Assembly: GCF_015351025.1 (NCBI RefSeq) | Contig: NZ_JADKRV010000010.1 | Span: 1-64,000 of the forward strand | Source of the DNA: Curtobacterium sp. VKM Ac-1376 | GTDB lineage: Bacteria > Actinomycetota > Actinomycetes > Actinomycetales > Microbacteriaceae | Length of the DNA: 64,000 nt | Direction of reading: 5' to 3' | Part shown: one piece after another, positions 53,582 to 63,476 of the stretch | Layout: each line of letters opens with the position of its first letter | How positions within the stretch are numbered: the stretch's first letter is position 1 | Translations under genes and position numbers: made by a program | The notes under the pieces: model-generated | The model's database searches: none | Told to the model about the DNA's origin: nothing | The model's input: the letters and a program-made list of their open reading frames with translations, nothing else

Positions 53582-53965
53582 ATGGGACGGAAGACGACGG
53601 CCAGGAGGCCCGGATCACCCCCCACGGGATCCCGCCCGGCCCGGCAGCTGGTCACCGCTGCGAGCGTCGCGTACGTCGCGAACTGCCTCTGGGGCACCGC
53701 GGTCGCCGTGCGGCTGATCCGCACGAAGAAGCTCCGCGTCGTGCACCACGGCCTGTTCGTCGTGACCGCGACCCTGACCGGCGTCGCCGCGACGACCCCC
53801 GTGTGGACGCGTGACCGGACCGCGCTCTTCCTGCTGCCGGCGCTCGTGCCGCTGGCCGTCGTTCCACGCACGAACCCGCGCTCCGGAGCACACTGGAGAG
53901 TCGCGGTCGCCGCCGCACCGTCCTACCTGGGGGCGGTGCTCGCGCGCAGGCGATCAGAGAGGTGA
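53582..53965 (+). CDS. small membrane protein (127 aa), hypothetical
   Basis: The 127-residue protein has a basic N-terminus and about three hydrophobic segments (residues 25-45, 56-72, 80-93). It ends with a short TM-like helix (SYLGAVLA) and RRRSER. No family is recognised. TAACGT (53569-53574) lies 7 bases before the ATG and overlaps the stop of the Lrp gene, giving it its own leaderless promoter. It lies 3 bases before the nitroreductase gene and is probably co-transcribed with it. Confidence 0.7.
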   Translation: MGRKTTARRPGSPPTGSRPARQLVTAASVAYVANCLWGTAVAVRLIRTKKLRVVHHGLFVVTATLTGVAATTPVWTRDRTALFLLPALVPLAVVPRTNPRSGAHWRVAVAAAPSYLGAVLARRRSER

Positions 53966-53968
53966 GCA

Positions 53969-54802
53969 GTGGAGCTGTTCGAGGCCATCCGACGACGACG
54001 CACGACGAACGGGCCGTTCCTGCCCGATCCGGTGTCCGAGGAGCACCAGCGGCTGCTCATGGAGCTCGCCGGCCGGGCACCGTCGCAGCTGAACAGCCAG
54101 CCGTGGCGCTTCGTGCTGATCGAGGAGCGCCAGACGATCGACCGCGTCGCCGAGATCAGCGGGAGATCGATGACCCGCACGATGGCCGAGGGCACGTTCT
54201 TCGAACGGTACAAGCCGTACTTCCGGTTCTCGAAGGCCGAGATGGACGAGCGGCGCGACGGCATGCTGTTCGACAAGCTCCCCGGGCCGCTGAGGCCGTT
54301 CACGAAGCAGGTGTTCACGAAGCGCGGGCAGCTGCTCATGAACACGCTGCGGGTGCCGCAGACCCTGGGTGAGGAGAACCGGAAGCTCGTCGCCGGATCA
54401 CCACTGCTGCTCGGCGTGATGCTCGACCGCCACGAGTACCGGAAGGAGGAGCTGTCCGGCTTCTACTCGGTGTTCAGCATGGGCGCGGCGATGGAGAACA
54501 TCTGGCTCGCGACGACTGAACTCGGCCTCGGCATCCAGTTCGTGTCGTTCCCGATGGAGACCCCGGGTGCCTGGGCGGAGATCGAGGGGCTGCTCCGGGT
54601 GCCCGAGTCGCTCGAGCTGATGGCGGTGTACCGGATCGGGTACCTGCCCCCGGAACGACGGCGCCCCGCGATCGACTGGACGTCGAGCGAGCGGAAGCGA
54701 CCATCGCAGTACGTGTTCCGCGGCACGTGCGACACCCCGCAGGAAGGGTGGGACGACGCACCCGTCGCAGCCCACATCGAACCAGAGGCGACCACGCCGT
54801 GA
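53969..54802 (+). CDS. nitroreductase-family protein
   Basis: The 277-residue protein is an FMN-dependent nitroreductase-like enzyme: it starts [17 protein letters not shown] with the FMN phosphate-binding Arg residues, and contains [16 protein letters not shown] and the helix [23 protein letters not shown] middle insertion of about 60 residues is longer than in small NfsB-type proteins. It reduces nitro or flavin-type substrates with NAD(P)H; the true substrate is unknown. The GTG at 53969 has GAGAGGTGA upstream. GTGA overlap to DUF2071. Confidence 0.9.
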   Translation: MELFEAIRRRRTTNGPFLPDPVSEEHQRLLMELAGRAPSQLNSQPWRFVLIEERQTIDRVAEISGRSMTRTMAEGTFFERYKPYFRFSKAEMDERRDGMLFDKLPGPLRPFTKQVFTKRGQLLMNTLRVPQTLGEENRKLVAGSPLLLGVMLDRHEYRKEELSGFYSVFSMGAAMENIWLATTELGLGIQFVSFPMETPGAWAEIEGLLRVPESLELMAVYRIGYLPPERRRPAIDWTSSERKRPSQYVFRGTCDTPQEGWDDAPVAAHIEPEATTP

Positions 54803-55560
54803 CCGACACCCGACCCACCCAGACCGCTCCGAGCCTCCAGGCCGTCGCCCCCGGCCTGCCGGGCCGCCCCTGGATCTCGCAGGACTGGCTCGACGTCGTC
54901 TTCGTGCACTGGCGCGTCGACGTGTCGGCGGTGGCCCCGCTGCTGCCGGTCGGCACGCGACCCGACACGATGGCGCTCGACGGCACCGACGACGGGGTGA
55001 CCACCTGGGTGGGTCTCATCGCGTTCCGGTTCGAGGACACCCGGTTCCCGCCGTTCTCGGTCGGCAGCGTCGGCGACTTCGTCGAGGTGAACGTCCGCGT
55101 CTACACGATCGACGAGCAGGGCCAGCGCGGCGTCGTGTTCCTGTCGCTCGACGCCGGCAAGCTCCTGCCGACCGTCGGCGCACGCGTCGCCACCGGCCTG
55201 CCGTACCGGTGGGCGGTCGCCGAGTCGCGCAGCGGCGACGGCCGCGTCGGGTACGCGATGCGCCGGCACGGAACGCACCTGCGGTCGATGGTCGACGTGC
55301 GGGTCGGCGACCTGCTCGACGAGCCGGGACCGCTCGAGACGTTCCTGACGGCGCGGTGGGGCATGCACGTGCACCGGGCCGGACGGACGCGGTTCTGGCC
55401 GAACGAGCACGAGTCGTGGCCGTTGCACCGGGCCTCGGTGGTGTCGCTGCGGGACGACCTGGTCGGAGCGGCGGGGCTGCCGTTCGGGCTGACGGAGCTG
55501 GAGCCGGACTCGGTGCTGTACTCGTCGGGGGTCACGACGCGGTTCGGGCGGGGTCGCTGA
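54799..55560 (+). CDS. DUF2071 (YqjF-like) protein
   Basis: The 253-residue protein fits DUF2071: the N-terminal [23 protein letters not shown] and the central [18 protein letters not shown] and [13 protein letters not shown] strands are typical, forming an acetoacetate-decarboxylase-like fold. Role not established. It is coupled to the nitroreductase gene (GTGA), so the two may act on one substrate (inference). Confidence 0.87.
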   Translation: MTDTRPTQTAPSLQAVAPGLPGRPWISQDWLDVVFVHWRVDVSAVAPLLPVGTRPDTMALDGTDDGVTTWVGLIAFRFEDTRFPPFSVGSVGDFVEVNVRVYTIDEQGQRGVVFLSLDAGKLLPTVGARVATGLPYRWAVAESRSGDGRVGYAMRRHGTHLRSMVDVRVGDLLDEPGPLETFLTARWGMHVHRAGRTRFWPNEHESWPLHRASVVSLRDDLVGAAGLPFGLTELEPDSVLYSSGVTTRFGRGR

Positions 55561-55626
55561 GGCGGGGTCGCCGCTCCGGGGACAGCGGCTGAGTGGGACG
55601 CGGCTGCCCGCAAGTACAAAGGAGCC

Positions 55627-55980
55627 ATGACTCGAGTGGCAGTGGTGACCGGTGGATCCGCAGGGGCAGCCGTCGTCGACCTGGCCCGCGCCGGACTCGG
55701 CCTGTGGCACCTGAGCCGTGCGTTCCGCGGGTCGGACCAGGCCGTGTTGCACGGCGTCCTGGGTGTCCGGCAGCTCGCGCAGGCCGTGCTCGTCGCGCGT
55801 GCGGGCTCCGGCAGCGCACACACCCTGAGCGCCGTCGTCGACACCCTGCACGGCGTGACGATGGTGCCGCTGGCCGTCGCCGATCCCCGCCGACGCCGGT
55901 TCGCCACCGAGCAGCTGTGGATCGCGACCGTGCTCGCGGTCGCCGAGGCAGCGGTGGTGGGTCGCGGAAGCCGTCGCTGA
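55627..55980 (+). CDS. small membrane protein (117 aa), hypothetical
   Basis: The 117-residue protein has about four short hydrophobic stretches and Arg-rich turns. It resembles the many unnamed actinobacterial four-helix membrane proteins (GVLGVRQLAQAVLVARAG is a repeated theme in these). AAAGGAG lies just before the ATG, a good ribosome site. It follows the DUF2071 gene by 66 bases. Confidence 0.7.
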   Translation: MTRVAVVTGGSAGAAVVDLARAGLGLWHLSRAFRGSDQAVLHGVLGVRQLAQAVLVARAGSGSAHTLSAVVDTLHGVTMVPLAVADPRRRRFATEQLWIATVLAVAEAAVVGRGSRR

Positions 55981-56098
55981 ACGCTGTCGGTGGCGGCACC
56001 GATCCCGGTGTTCGACCTCGTGGGCACCACGGCGTGCGACGGCGGTGCGATCGAACTCCACGACCGTTCCGCAGCAACCGCGGCGTAGCGTCCGGAGC

Positions 56099-56296
56099 AT
56101 GAGCGACAACGAGCAGACCGAGCCCGTCATGGACGGTGCCACCGATGCCACGAACCACGAGAAGCTGCACGGCCTGATCGAGCAGGTCGACCACGACCAC
56201 GCGGGCGAGGGTGCTGGCGCGATGTCGGACCACCTGCGCGACCGCATGGACGAGACCGGTGTCGAGGACGAAGAGGGCGGCGACGTCGAGGACTGA
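56099..56296 (+). CDS. small acidic hydrophilic protein (65 aa)
   Basis: This 65-residue protein is strongly acidic and His-rich in the middle (NHEKLHGLIEQVDHDHAGEG) with no hydrophobic core and an acidic end (EDEEGGDVED). It is probably disordered. No family is recognised. TAGCGT (56086-56091) lies 7 bases before the ATG. It converges on putA. Confidence 0.65.
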   Translation: MSDNEQTEPVMDGATDATNHEKLHGLIEQVDHDHAGEGAGAMSDHLRDRMDETGVEDEEGGDVED

Positions 56297-56332
56297 CCCT
56301 CGCGCGAACCGACGGAACGGAGCGGGCGGCGC

Positions 56333-59300
56333 CTAGACCCGCAGCTCGGAGAAGTCGCCGTCCACGTCCCCGAACCGGTGCGCCGTGATCGACACCGACT
56401 GCTCGCGCAGGTAGGGAAGCATCTCGATCAGGCCCGCCTCGACCACCGGGGCGTCGTGGATCGCGACGTCGATGCTCGCCCCGAAGGCTTCCTCGAGCGC
56501 GAGCGAGTCGCCTCCGAGCAGCCGGATCCGAGCGCCCGGGCCGCCGAACGCCGTGTGGGTCGGGCGGTCCTGCCCCTGTGACAACACGGCCTCGAGCGCG
56601 TCGACGGGCTGTTCGTCCTCGCCGTTCGACCAGTCCGCCTGGAACACGGATCCCGACGACGCCCGGGCGTGGAAGTCCTGGTCGGACTCCACCAGGTGGT
56701 CGACGACGTCGAGCGGTGACCGGCTCGATGCCAGCAGCTGGGTGAGCGGGCCGGGCAGGGGCCGAGCGGTGCTGAGCAGGATGTGGGCTCGGGCCGAGGT
56801 CGCGGCGACGAGCGTGCGGACGAGGTCGCCCATCGAGGCGTCCTCGGCCTGGCGGACGATGACGGACTGCGGGCGGTGCCGCAGCACGTTCCGCTGCACG
56901 ACGAGCCCGGACAGGTCCTGCGACCGGCCGTACAGCGTCTCCCGCGCGCGGACGTCGCTCAGGGCACCGGCACGGACGCGGTCGAAGTCCTCGAACGACA
57001 GGCCGGTGCGAGCGGCCTCGATGACCGCGGTCACGCGCGGGGGCAGACCGTGCAGCTGGATGCTCTTGTGCACGGTGCGCGGCACGGGCAGCCAGCGGCC
57101 GAGCGTCGCGACGTACATCGGGCCGCCGGCCTTGGTGCCGGTGCCGACCGACGAACCCTTCCAGCCGCCGAACGGCTGGCGCCCGACGACGGCGCCGGTG
57201 ATGCCGCGGTTGACGCACAGGTTGCCCGCGCGGACGCGGATGAGCCACTCGGAGACCTCGTCGACGTCGAGCGAGTGGATGCCCGCCGTCAGCCCGAAGT
57301 CGGTGCCGTTCTGGATCGCGATCGCCTGCTCGAGGGTCTCGGCACGCATGATGCCGAGCACCGGACCGGAGTACTCGGTCTGGTGGAAGTCGCTGCCGGG
57401 CCGGACGCCGTCGCGGATGCCCGGCGACCAGAGCCGCCCGGAGTCGTCGAGCGCCTCCGGCTGCACGAGCCAGGACTCCCCCGGCCCGAGTTCGGTCAGA
57501 CCCTGGCGCAGCTTGCCCTGCGGCTCGGCGATGAGCGGGCCGACCTGTGCCGTGGGGTCGTCGGGCCAGGCGACCCGCAGCGTGCGGGTGGCGTCGACGA
57601 GCTGGCGGTGGAAGCGTTCGCTCTCGCCGACCGACCCGACCAGGATCACGAGGGACGCAGCGGAGCACTCCTGCCCGGCGTGCCCGAAGGCGGACTGCAC
57701 GATGTCCTGCACCGCGAGGTCGAGGTCAGCGCTCGGTGTGACGACGACGGCGTTCTTGCCGCTCGTCTCGGCGCTCAGCGGCAACCCGGCTCGCCACCAG
57801 CGGAACGAGCGGGCGGTGTCGGCGGAGCCGGTCAGGATGATGCGGTCGACCGCCGGGTGGCCGATGAGGTCGCGGCCGAGTTCGTCCTCGGCGAGGTCGA
57901 CGAGCTGCAGCAGCGAGTGCGGCACCCCGGCGTCCCAGAGCACGTCGGCGAGCACCGCGCCGGACCGCGTGGCCTCGGGCGCGGGCTTCAGGACGACACC
58001 ACTGCCCGCGGCGAGCGCCGCCAGCACGCCGCCGGCGGGGATCGCGACGGGGAAGTTCCACGGCGGGACCACGACGGTGAGTCGCGGCGGGACGTACTGC
58101 GCGCCCTCGACGTCGCCGAGGCGGCGGGCGCTCTCGGCGTAGTAGTGGGCGGCGTCGACGGCCTCGGTGACCTCGGTGTCGGCCTCGGAGAACGTCTTGC
58201 CCGTCTCGGCGGCCATGACCTCGATCAGGTCGGCGCGACGGGTCTCGAGCTCGTGCCCGATCAGGTCGAGGAGCTCGGCGCGGTCGGACGGGTCCTGCCG
58301 TCCCCAGTTCACCCCGGCCTGGGCCGTCCGGGCCATGATCCGTTCGAGCTTGGAACGGTCGGTGACCTTCGCTCCGCGGATGGTCTGCGCGCCGAGCTGC
58401 GAGCGCGGCACCCGGCGCAGGACGTCGAGCGCCCAGGTCCGGTTCGCGGCGATCGACGGGTCGGTGTCCGGGGCGTTCCGGAACGCGTCGCGCAGCACGG
58501 GCTCGCCGAGCGCGCGACGGCGGTCCTGCGTGCGGTGACTCGCGGGGACGGGTTCGTCGAGCGCCTGGACGGAGGCGAGGTACCGGGCGTGCTCGCGCTC
58601 GAACACGCTCGCATCGCGGTCGATGTCGAAGGCGCCGGAGATGAAGTTCTCGGGGTTCGCGCTCTGCTCCAGCCGTCGGGCCAGGTACGCGATCGCCGAG
58701 TCGAACTCGTCGGGCTGCACGACGGGCGTGTAGAGCAGGATCTGGCCGACGTCGGCCCGGACGGCATCAGCGTGCGTGGACGCCATGCCGAGGAGCATCT
58801 CGACGTCGACCGCGTCGGTCACCCCGCGGCGCTGCGCGAGCACCCACGCGGTGGCGAGGTCGAACAGGTTGTGGCCGGCGACACCGATCCGCACCGCGTC
58901 GGTCCGCTCCGGGGTCAGTGCGGCGTCGAGCATCCGCAGGTAGGCGGTGTCGGTCTCGCGCTTGCTGCCCCAGGTCGCGAGGGGCCACTCGTGCACGATC
59001 GCGTCCACGTGTTCCATCGCGAGGTTGGCACCCTTGACGAGCCGCACCTTGATCGGGGCGCCGCCGCGCGCTCGGCGGGCCTGGGCCCACGCCGTCAGCG
59101 ACTCGAAGGCTCCGGCGGTGTCGGGCAGGTACGCCTGCAGGACGATGCCCGCCTGCAGGTCGGCGAACTCGTCGCGGTCGAGCAGGGTCCGGAACACCGC
59201 GAGGGTGACGTCGAGGTCGCGGTACTCCTCCATGTCGAGGTTGATGAACTTGGCGGGTCGGCCGGACGCCAGCGGCGCAGCGGCCAGTCGGTACAGCGGG

Positions 59301-59905
59301 ACGAGCCGGTCGACGACGCGCTCGACCGTCTGGTCGAAGGCCCACATCGACATCTGTGGCACGACCGAACTGACCTTGATCGACACGTGGTCGACGTCGT
59401 CGCGGGCGAGCAGGTCCATCGTGCCCTGCAGCCGACGGTCGCTCTCGCCGCTGCCGAGGACGGCTTCACCGAGCAGGTGCACGTTGAGCCGGGTGCCCGG
59501 TCCGCCGATCTTGGCGAGCGCCGGTCCGAGCTTGGCCGTGCTCGCGTCGATCACCAGGTGCCCGGTCATCCGGCGCAGGATCCGGCGCGCCGTCGGGATG
59601 ACCGCCCACGGCGCCATGGTCGCGAACCCACCGCCGAGCGTCACGGCGCCGCGGAGGTACCAGGCGAGGAAGTCGGGGACGTCGCGGCTGAGCTGCTCGA
59701 GGTTGCGGGCGGCGACCCGGGGGTCCTCGGGGCGGATGACCTTGTCCACGAACCCGCGCGTGAAGTCGAGCCCCCGCTCGTCGCGCAGGACCTGCGCCAA
59801 CCGGGCTGCGCCCGGGTCCGGCTTCGCCCCGGCGGACGCCGCCAGCCACCGTCGCACGAGCGCGACGGCCTCATCGGTGGTGTCCTGGAGGCGGGCGCGC
59901 GGCAT
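56333..59905 (-). CDS. putA: bifunctional proline dehydrogenase / glutamate-semialdehyde dehydrogenase PutA
   Basis: The 1190-residue protein oxidises proline to glutamate. An FAD-binding PRODH barrel spans about residues 60-430, with RLVKGANLAMEHVDA and the terminal barrel motif. The ALDH domain (about 510-960) has the nucleophile Cys in GHAGQECSAASLV and the Glu of SAETSGKNA. A C-terminal part of about 200 residues has a degenerate ALDH-superfamily-like fold. There is no ribbon-helix-helix DNA-binding domain, so regulation is by a separate protein. TACGAT (59912-59917) is 6 bases before the ATG. It is divergent from a MarR gene. Confidence 0.95.
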   Translation of the reverse strand: MPRARLQDTTDEAVALVRRWLAASAGAKPDPGAARLAQVLRDERGLDFTRGFVDKVIRPEDPRVAARNLEQLSRDVPDFLAWYLRGAVTLGGGFATMAPWAVIPTARRILRRMTGHLVIDASTAKLGPALAKIGGPGTRLNVHLLGEAVLGSGESDRRLQGTMDLLARDDVDHVSIKVSSVVPQMSMWAFDQTVERVVDRLVPLYRLAAAPLASGRPAKFINLDMEEYRDLDVTLAVFRTLLDRDEFADLQAGIVLQAYLPDTAGAFESLTAWAQARRARGGAPIKVRLVKGANLAMEHVDAIVHEWPLATWGSKRETDTAYLRMLDAALTPERTDAVRIGVAGHNLFDLATAWVLAQRRGVTDAVDVEMLLGMASTHADAVRADVGQILLYTPVVQPDEFDSAIAYLARRLEQSANPENFISGAFDIDRDASVFEREHARYLASVQALDEPVPASHRTQDRRRALGEPVLRDAFRNAPDTDPSIAANRTWALDVLRRVPRSQLGAQTIRGAKVTDRSKLERIMARTAQAGVNWGRQDPSDRAELLDLIGHELETRRADLIEVMAAETGKTFSEADTEVTEAVDAAHYYAESARRLGDVEGAQYVPPRLTVVVPPWNFPVAIPAGGVLAALAAGSGVVLKPAPEATRSGAVLADVLWDAGVPHSLLQLVDLAEDELGRDLIGHPAVDRIILTGSADTARSFRWWRAGLPLSAETSGKNAVVVTPSADLDLAVQDIVQSAFGHAGQECSAASLVILVGSVGESERFHRQLVDATRTLRVAWPDDPTAQVGPLIAEPQGKLRQGLTELGPGESWLVQPEALDDSGRLWSPGIRDGVRPGSDFHQTEYSGPVLGIMRAETLEQAIAIQNGTDFGLTAGIHSLDVDEVSEWLIRVRAGNLCVNRGITGAVVGRQPFGGWKGSSVGTGTKAGGPMYVATLGRWLPVPRTVHKSIQLHGLPPRVTAVIEAARTGLSFEDFDRVRAGALSDVRARETLYGRSQDLSGLVVQRNVLRHRPQSVIVRQAEDASMGDLVRTLVAATSARAHILLSTARPLPGPLTQLLASSRSPLDVVDHLVESDQDFHARASSGSVFQADWSNGEDEQPVDALEAVLSQGQDRPTHTAFGGPGARIRLLGGDSLALEEAFGASIDVAIHDAPVVEAGLIEMLPYLREQSVSITAHRFGDVDGDFSELRV

Positions 59906-60033
59906 GCTTCGATCGTATGCCGCACGTCCGACGCGACCTCGGAGCGCGCCGCACGTCGGCCAGGAGTCATCCGTGCGGATGAAAGCACCGACGGCGCGGC
60001 CCGACCGTCCGCCCGGTGGATACGCTGGTCGGC

Positions 60034-60501
60034 ATGTCGACGGAGGGCAACGGTGGCCACGACTGGGCCACCTGGGACGCGTACCACGACGTCTGGCGAC
60101 GGCTCGACCGGGCGCTGGACCAGGCGGTCCAGGCGGGTGCGGGCATCTCCGTCCCCGAGTTCGAGATCCTGATCGGCCTGCACCGTGACCCCGACCACCG
60201 TCTGCGCGTCCGGGACATCGCCGCGGGGATCGGGTGGGAGAAGTCGCGCGTCAGCCACCAGGTCACACGGATGGTCTCCCGCGGCCTGGTGGAGCGCGCC
60301 GACTGTCCCAGCGATGGTCGCGGCAGCTGGGTGGTGATGACCACGGATGGTCGTCGTGCGGTGCTCGCCGGCATCCGCGCGCACACGGGTGCGCTGGAAG
60401 ACCTGTTCTGGAGGCCCGTGGGGACGGACGCGGACACGCTGCGGTCCGTCAGCGCACGCGTCGACGCCGCGATCGGGCCGGACGAGCAGCCCGACGACTG
60501 A
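60034..60501 (+). CDS. MarR-family transcriptional regulator
   Basis: The 155-residue regulator has a winged HTH at about residues 45-105, with LRVRDIAAGIGWEKSRVSHQVTRMVSRGLVER and then a wing with RGSWVVMTTDGRRAV. TACGCT (60021-60026) lies 7 bases before the ATG; there is no other ribosome site. It is divergent from putA, with 128 bases between starts, so control of putA is possible but not shown. Confidence 0.9.
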   Translation: MSTEGNGGHDWATWDAYHDVWRRLDRALDQAVQAGAGISVPEFEILIGLHRDPDHRLRVRDIAAGIGWEKSRVSHQVTRMVSRGLVERADCPSDGRGSWVVMTTDGRRAVLAGIRAHTGALEDLFWRPVGTDADTLRSVSARVDAAIGPDEQPDD

Positions 60502-60542
60502 CCCCGGCCGCCGTCAGCGCGGTCGCTTCGTGTCGCGCGGGA

Positions 60543-62870
60543 TCAGGCCGCGCTCGCCCTGCTCGTCGAACCGGCGGTGACGCTGGCCGGGTGGGGGATG
60601 GTAACCCAGAGGTCGACCTCGTCGTCCGCGTCGATGCCGAGGGCAGCGGCGGTCTCGTCCGGAGTCGAGGCGACGATGGTGACGGCAGTCCCCGATTCCG
60701 GATGTCCGCTGCGGATGACGATGCGGCTCGACCGCACCGGCTCGAGGTGCTCGACGACGTCGTCGAGCAGGGCGTCGAGGGTGTCGGGGGCGAGCCCGTC
60801 GAGTCCTCCGTCGTCGAGGATCTGCACGAGGGACCCGCGACGACGGTGCGCGGAGACGACGCTCCGGACGGCGTCGTTGAGCAGGTGGCGGCCGCGGATC
60901 TCGTCGCGGAGGGCCTGCTCGAGGACGCGGCACTCTGATCGGTGATGGGCGTCGAGTCTCCCGCGCACCAGGACGATGTGGTGGAGCATCGGGGCGGCGG
61001 CCTGGCTGGCATGGCGGAGCCGTCGCTGCCGTTCGAGGTGGAACGCGTCCAACTCCGCCTGCCGGATCGTCAGTTCACGGTGCTGGTCGGCTGCGACCTG
61101 GGCGGCTGCGGTGACGCGTCGGAGGGTGTGGTGCATCAACAGCCCGGCGATGACGATGACGATCTCACCCGCGAGACCGAGCCGGATGATCGCGGCCGGC
61201 CCTGCCCACAGGGTGATCTGCGCGAGCAGGACGGCGACTGCCACCATGGGGAGTCCTCTTCGTCCGGCCATCCACCCCATCACGGCGCCGGCGAGGACGC
61301 CGCAGGTGTACCGGCTGATCGACAGGGCGTCGAAGGTGGCCGGGTCGAGACCGATCGTCGCGATGCAGCACAGGAGGCAGCTGATCACGGTGGTGCCCCA
61401 CGCGACCCGGTTCGACACGGTCCCCCGCCTCGCTCCGCGGAGGAGGGCCGGGAGGAGCGTGAGACCGAGGATCGAGGCGAGGACGGACGCGTAGGCGTGG
61501 GTGACGAGGAACGCTTCCACGTTGGCGATCAGGACCGCCACCACGATCACCGTTCCGAGGACGCGGGAGAGATGGCGCCTGGGGATGAGGTTCAGGAGCG
61601 CCTCACCCGGTCGACGGTTCGAGGGCGCGGCCTGGTCGGTCGGGTGCCACTCGAGGGAGACGGTCGTGCCACGTCCAGGGGACGAGTCGATCGTCGCCGA
61701 GGCGCCGGCGAGGCGCGTGTGCTCGAGGATGGACACGCGCACCCCCAGTCGTTCCTCCGTGATCTCGGCGATGTCGAAGCCCGCACCGTCATCGGCGATG
61801 GTGATGCTGAGCCCACCGTCGTCGAGGCGGGTGGCGGCCGCCGTCCTGCGCGCGGAAGGTCCCGCGTGCTCGACGCTGTTGCTGAGCGCTTGCAGGGTCG
61901 CCGAGACGAGCGCCTCGGCGACGTTGGGTGGGAGGCGCACGGTGCGCGCGTCCTCCAGGTCGACCTCGACACGTTCGTGGAACAGGTCGAGTTCCGGTTG
62001 CCTGCACGACAGCACCTGCCCGAACCGGACGGTTGCCGGCTGCGGGTCAGGGTGATCGCCCAGGTCGGAGACGAGCTCGAGTGCGGACCGGGACATGCTG
62101 GTGGCCTGCTCCGGTGCTTGGTTCCCCGCAGCTGCGAGGAGCGCGGCGAGGACGGTGTCGTGCAACAGCCCGTCCGTGTGCACGCGCTCCGCCTCCGTCG
62201 CCACCTGCCGTTGGTGGTTCTCGAACAGCCGTTGCGCGTCGTGCTCCGCGGCGTCGGCCCTGTCCGCCCGCACCCGGACGATCCTCACCCCCGCGATCAG
62301 GCCTGCCGCGAGCAGGGCGAGCGCGATGACCCTGACGACGCTGTGGCTGGCCGGGGACTGTTCGGCGAAGACGCAAGCGAGAGCAGCGTTGAGCCCTGCG
62401 CAGATCACGGCGGCGCGTGCTGGGCTCGCCTCGGCCACCGCCGTGCAGCTGAAGGCGGTCAGGGACAGTCCGACGAGCCATGGAGTGGACCCGGTCGGCA
62501 GGGGATCGTGGAGTGCGAACGGTTCCAGGACGAGGAGTCCGACGAAGGCGGCGACCGGTACCCACAGTCCTGCTCGCGCGGGTCGTCCGCGCCGGAGCAG
62601 CGCGAGCGGGAGCGCTGTGACCATCGCCCCCGCCAGGCACAGTGACACGACCGGCAGCGGAGCCATGCCCGTCGGGTGGCCCGCGGCGAAGGCCGGCAGT
62701 GAGAGCACGACCAGCGACGCGGTGACGACGGCCAGCATCGCCACCATGGCGCGCTCGGCTCCGAGGCGCAACGACACCAGGCCGAGGGACGTCGCGACCC
62801 GCGCGGTCGCAGGCTCGGGTCGAACAGCGCCCTGCCGGGCCTGGACCGAGATGCCCGTCGGTGATGTCAC
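60543..62870 (-). CDS. tandem sensor histidine kinase-like membrane protein (775 aa)
   Basis: Two kinase-like halves are fused. Half one: about six TM helices (residues 40-195), a HisKA_3-like phospho-acceptor at His237 in LLHDTV, and a HATPase with N331 (N box), DDGAGF (360-365) and GRGTT (399-403), all active-looking. Half two: a second membrane block (about 436-580), then a dimerisation-like helix pair (600-670). Its C-terminal ATPase-like region (690-760) lacks N, G1 and G2 motifs, and so is probably inactive. No response regulator is adjacent. One half may sense and the other phosphorylate. A duplication after fusion is likely (inference). Confidence 0.78.
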   Translation of the reverse strand: MTSPTGISVQARQGAVRPEPATARVATSLGLVSLRLGAERAMVAMLAVVTASLVVLSLPAFAAGHPTGMAPLPVVSLCLAGAMVTALPLALLRRGRPARAGLWVPVAAFVGLLVLEPFALHDPLPTGSTPWLVGLSLTAFSCTAVAEASPARAAVICAGLNAALACVFAEQSPASHSVVRVIALALLAAGLIAGVRIVRVRADRADAAEHDAQRLFENHQRQVATEAERVHTDGLLHDTVLAALLAAAGNQAPEQATSMSRSALELVSDLGDHPDPQPATVRFGQVLSCRQPELDLFHERVEVDLEDARTVRLPPNVAEALVSATLQALSNSVEHAGPSARRTAAATRLDDGGLSITIADDGAGFDIAEITEERLGVRVSILEHTRLAGASATIDSSPGRGTTVSLEWHPTDQAAPSNRRPGEALLNLIPRRHLSRVLGTVIVVAVLIANVEAFLVTHAYASVLASILGLTLLPALLRGARRGTVSNRVAWGTTVISCLLCCIATIGLDPATFDALSISRYTCGVLAGAVMGWMAGRRGLPMVAVAVLLAQITLWAGPAAIIRLGLAGEIVIVIAGLLMHHTLRRVTAAAQVAADQHRELTIRQAELDAFHLERQRRLRHASQAAAPMLHHIVLVRGRLDAHHRSECRVLEQALRDEIRGRHLLNDAVRSVVSAHRRRGSLVQILDDGGLDGLAPDTLDALLDDVVEHLEPVRSSRIVIRSGHPESGTAVTIVASTPDETAAALGIDADDEVDLWVTIPHPASVTAGSTSRASAA

Positions 62871-62957
62871 CGTCCGAACGCTACGGCGAACTGCGCCGAC
62901 GGGACACGCCCCAGAACGGGCGGACCACTCGCCGCTCGTCGGCGCTCGTCGGCGCGC

Positions 62958-63476
62958 TCAGGCCGGTGCGGGTCCCGGCTCGTCTCCGCCTCGGCTGTCG
63001 GCGACGTGGTGGTCGCGCTGGAGCGCCGCGGGGAGGCGCATCACGAGGCGCCACTTGTTCCCGTGGGAGTCCCGCTCGTAGGAGAAGTCGTCCATGAGGA
63101 GTTCGATCATCGCGATCCCCCGCCCGGACTCCGCCATCTCCTCCGGGTCCGGCATGACCGCACGGAACGGCACGTGCACCTCGGCACTGCTGTCGCTGAG
63201 CACCGCCTCCAGGGACGTGGACGTCCGTCGCAGCGTCAACTCGCAGAGCAGCCGCTCGTCTCCCTCGGCGTGGTCGATGACGTTCCCGGCGAGCTCGACC
63301 ATCGCGGTCTCGAACCGGATCCTCTCCCCGTCGCCCAGATCGGCGTTGAGGTGCCAGAGATCGTCGATCGACTCGTGCACCTCGTCGACGTCGTTCGGTG
63401 GCACCCGCAGGAGCACCGTGCGCTCCCAGGCGGGCCCGTGGATCCCGGAGATGTCGCCCGCGCCGTCAGTCTGCAT
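62958..63476 (-). CDS. RsbW/SpoIIAB-like serine kinase, anti-sigma type ATPase
   Basis: The 172-residue protein is a GHKL ATPase. The N box reads ELAGNVIDHAEG (about residues 66-77) and the lid ESGRGIAMIELLMDDF (about 117-132); both look able to bind ATP. Such proteins are anti-sigma factors or switch kinases that phosphorylate an STAS antagonist. GAGG lies 8 bases before the ATG at 63476. No antagonist or sigma gene is adjacent. The kinase-like gene starts 88 bases downstream and is on the same strand. A role with the distant group 2-like sigma at 31702 is only a guess. Confidence 0.85.
   Translation of the reverse strand: MQTDGAGDISGIHGPAWERTVLLRVPPNDVDEVHESIDDLWHLNADLGDGERIRFETAMVELAGNVIDHAEGDERLLCELTLRRTSTSLEAVLSDSSAEVHVPFRAVMPDPEEMAESGRGIAMIELLMDDFSYERDSHGNKWRLVMRLPAALQRDHHVADSRGGDEPGPAPA

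Noticed and set aside
56783-60172. Open frame of 1129 codons on the plus strand opposite putA
   Set aside because: It is antisense to a gene with intact catalytic motifs and shows low-complexity composition; also it spans the promoter region of the MarR gene.
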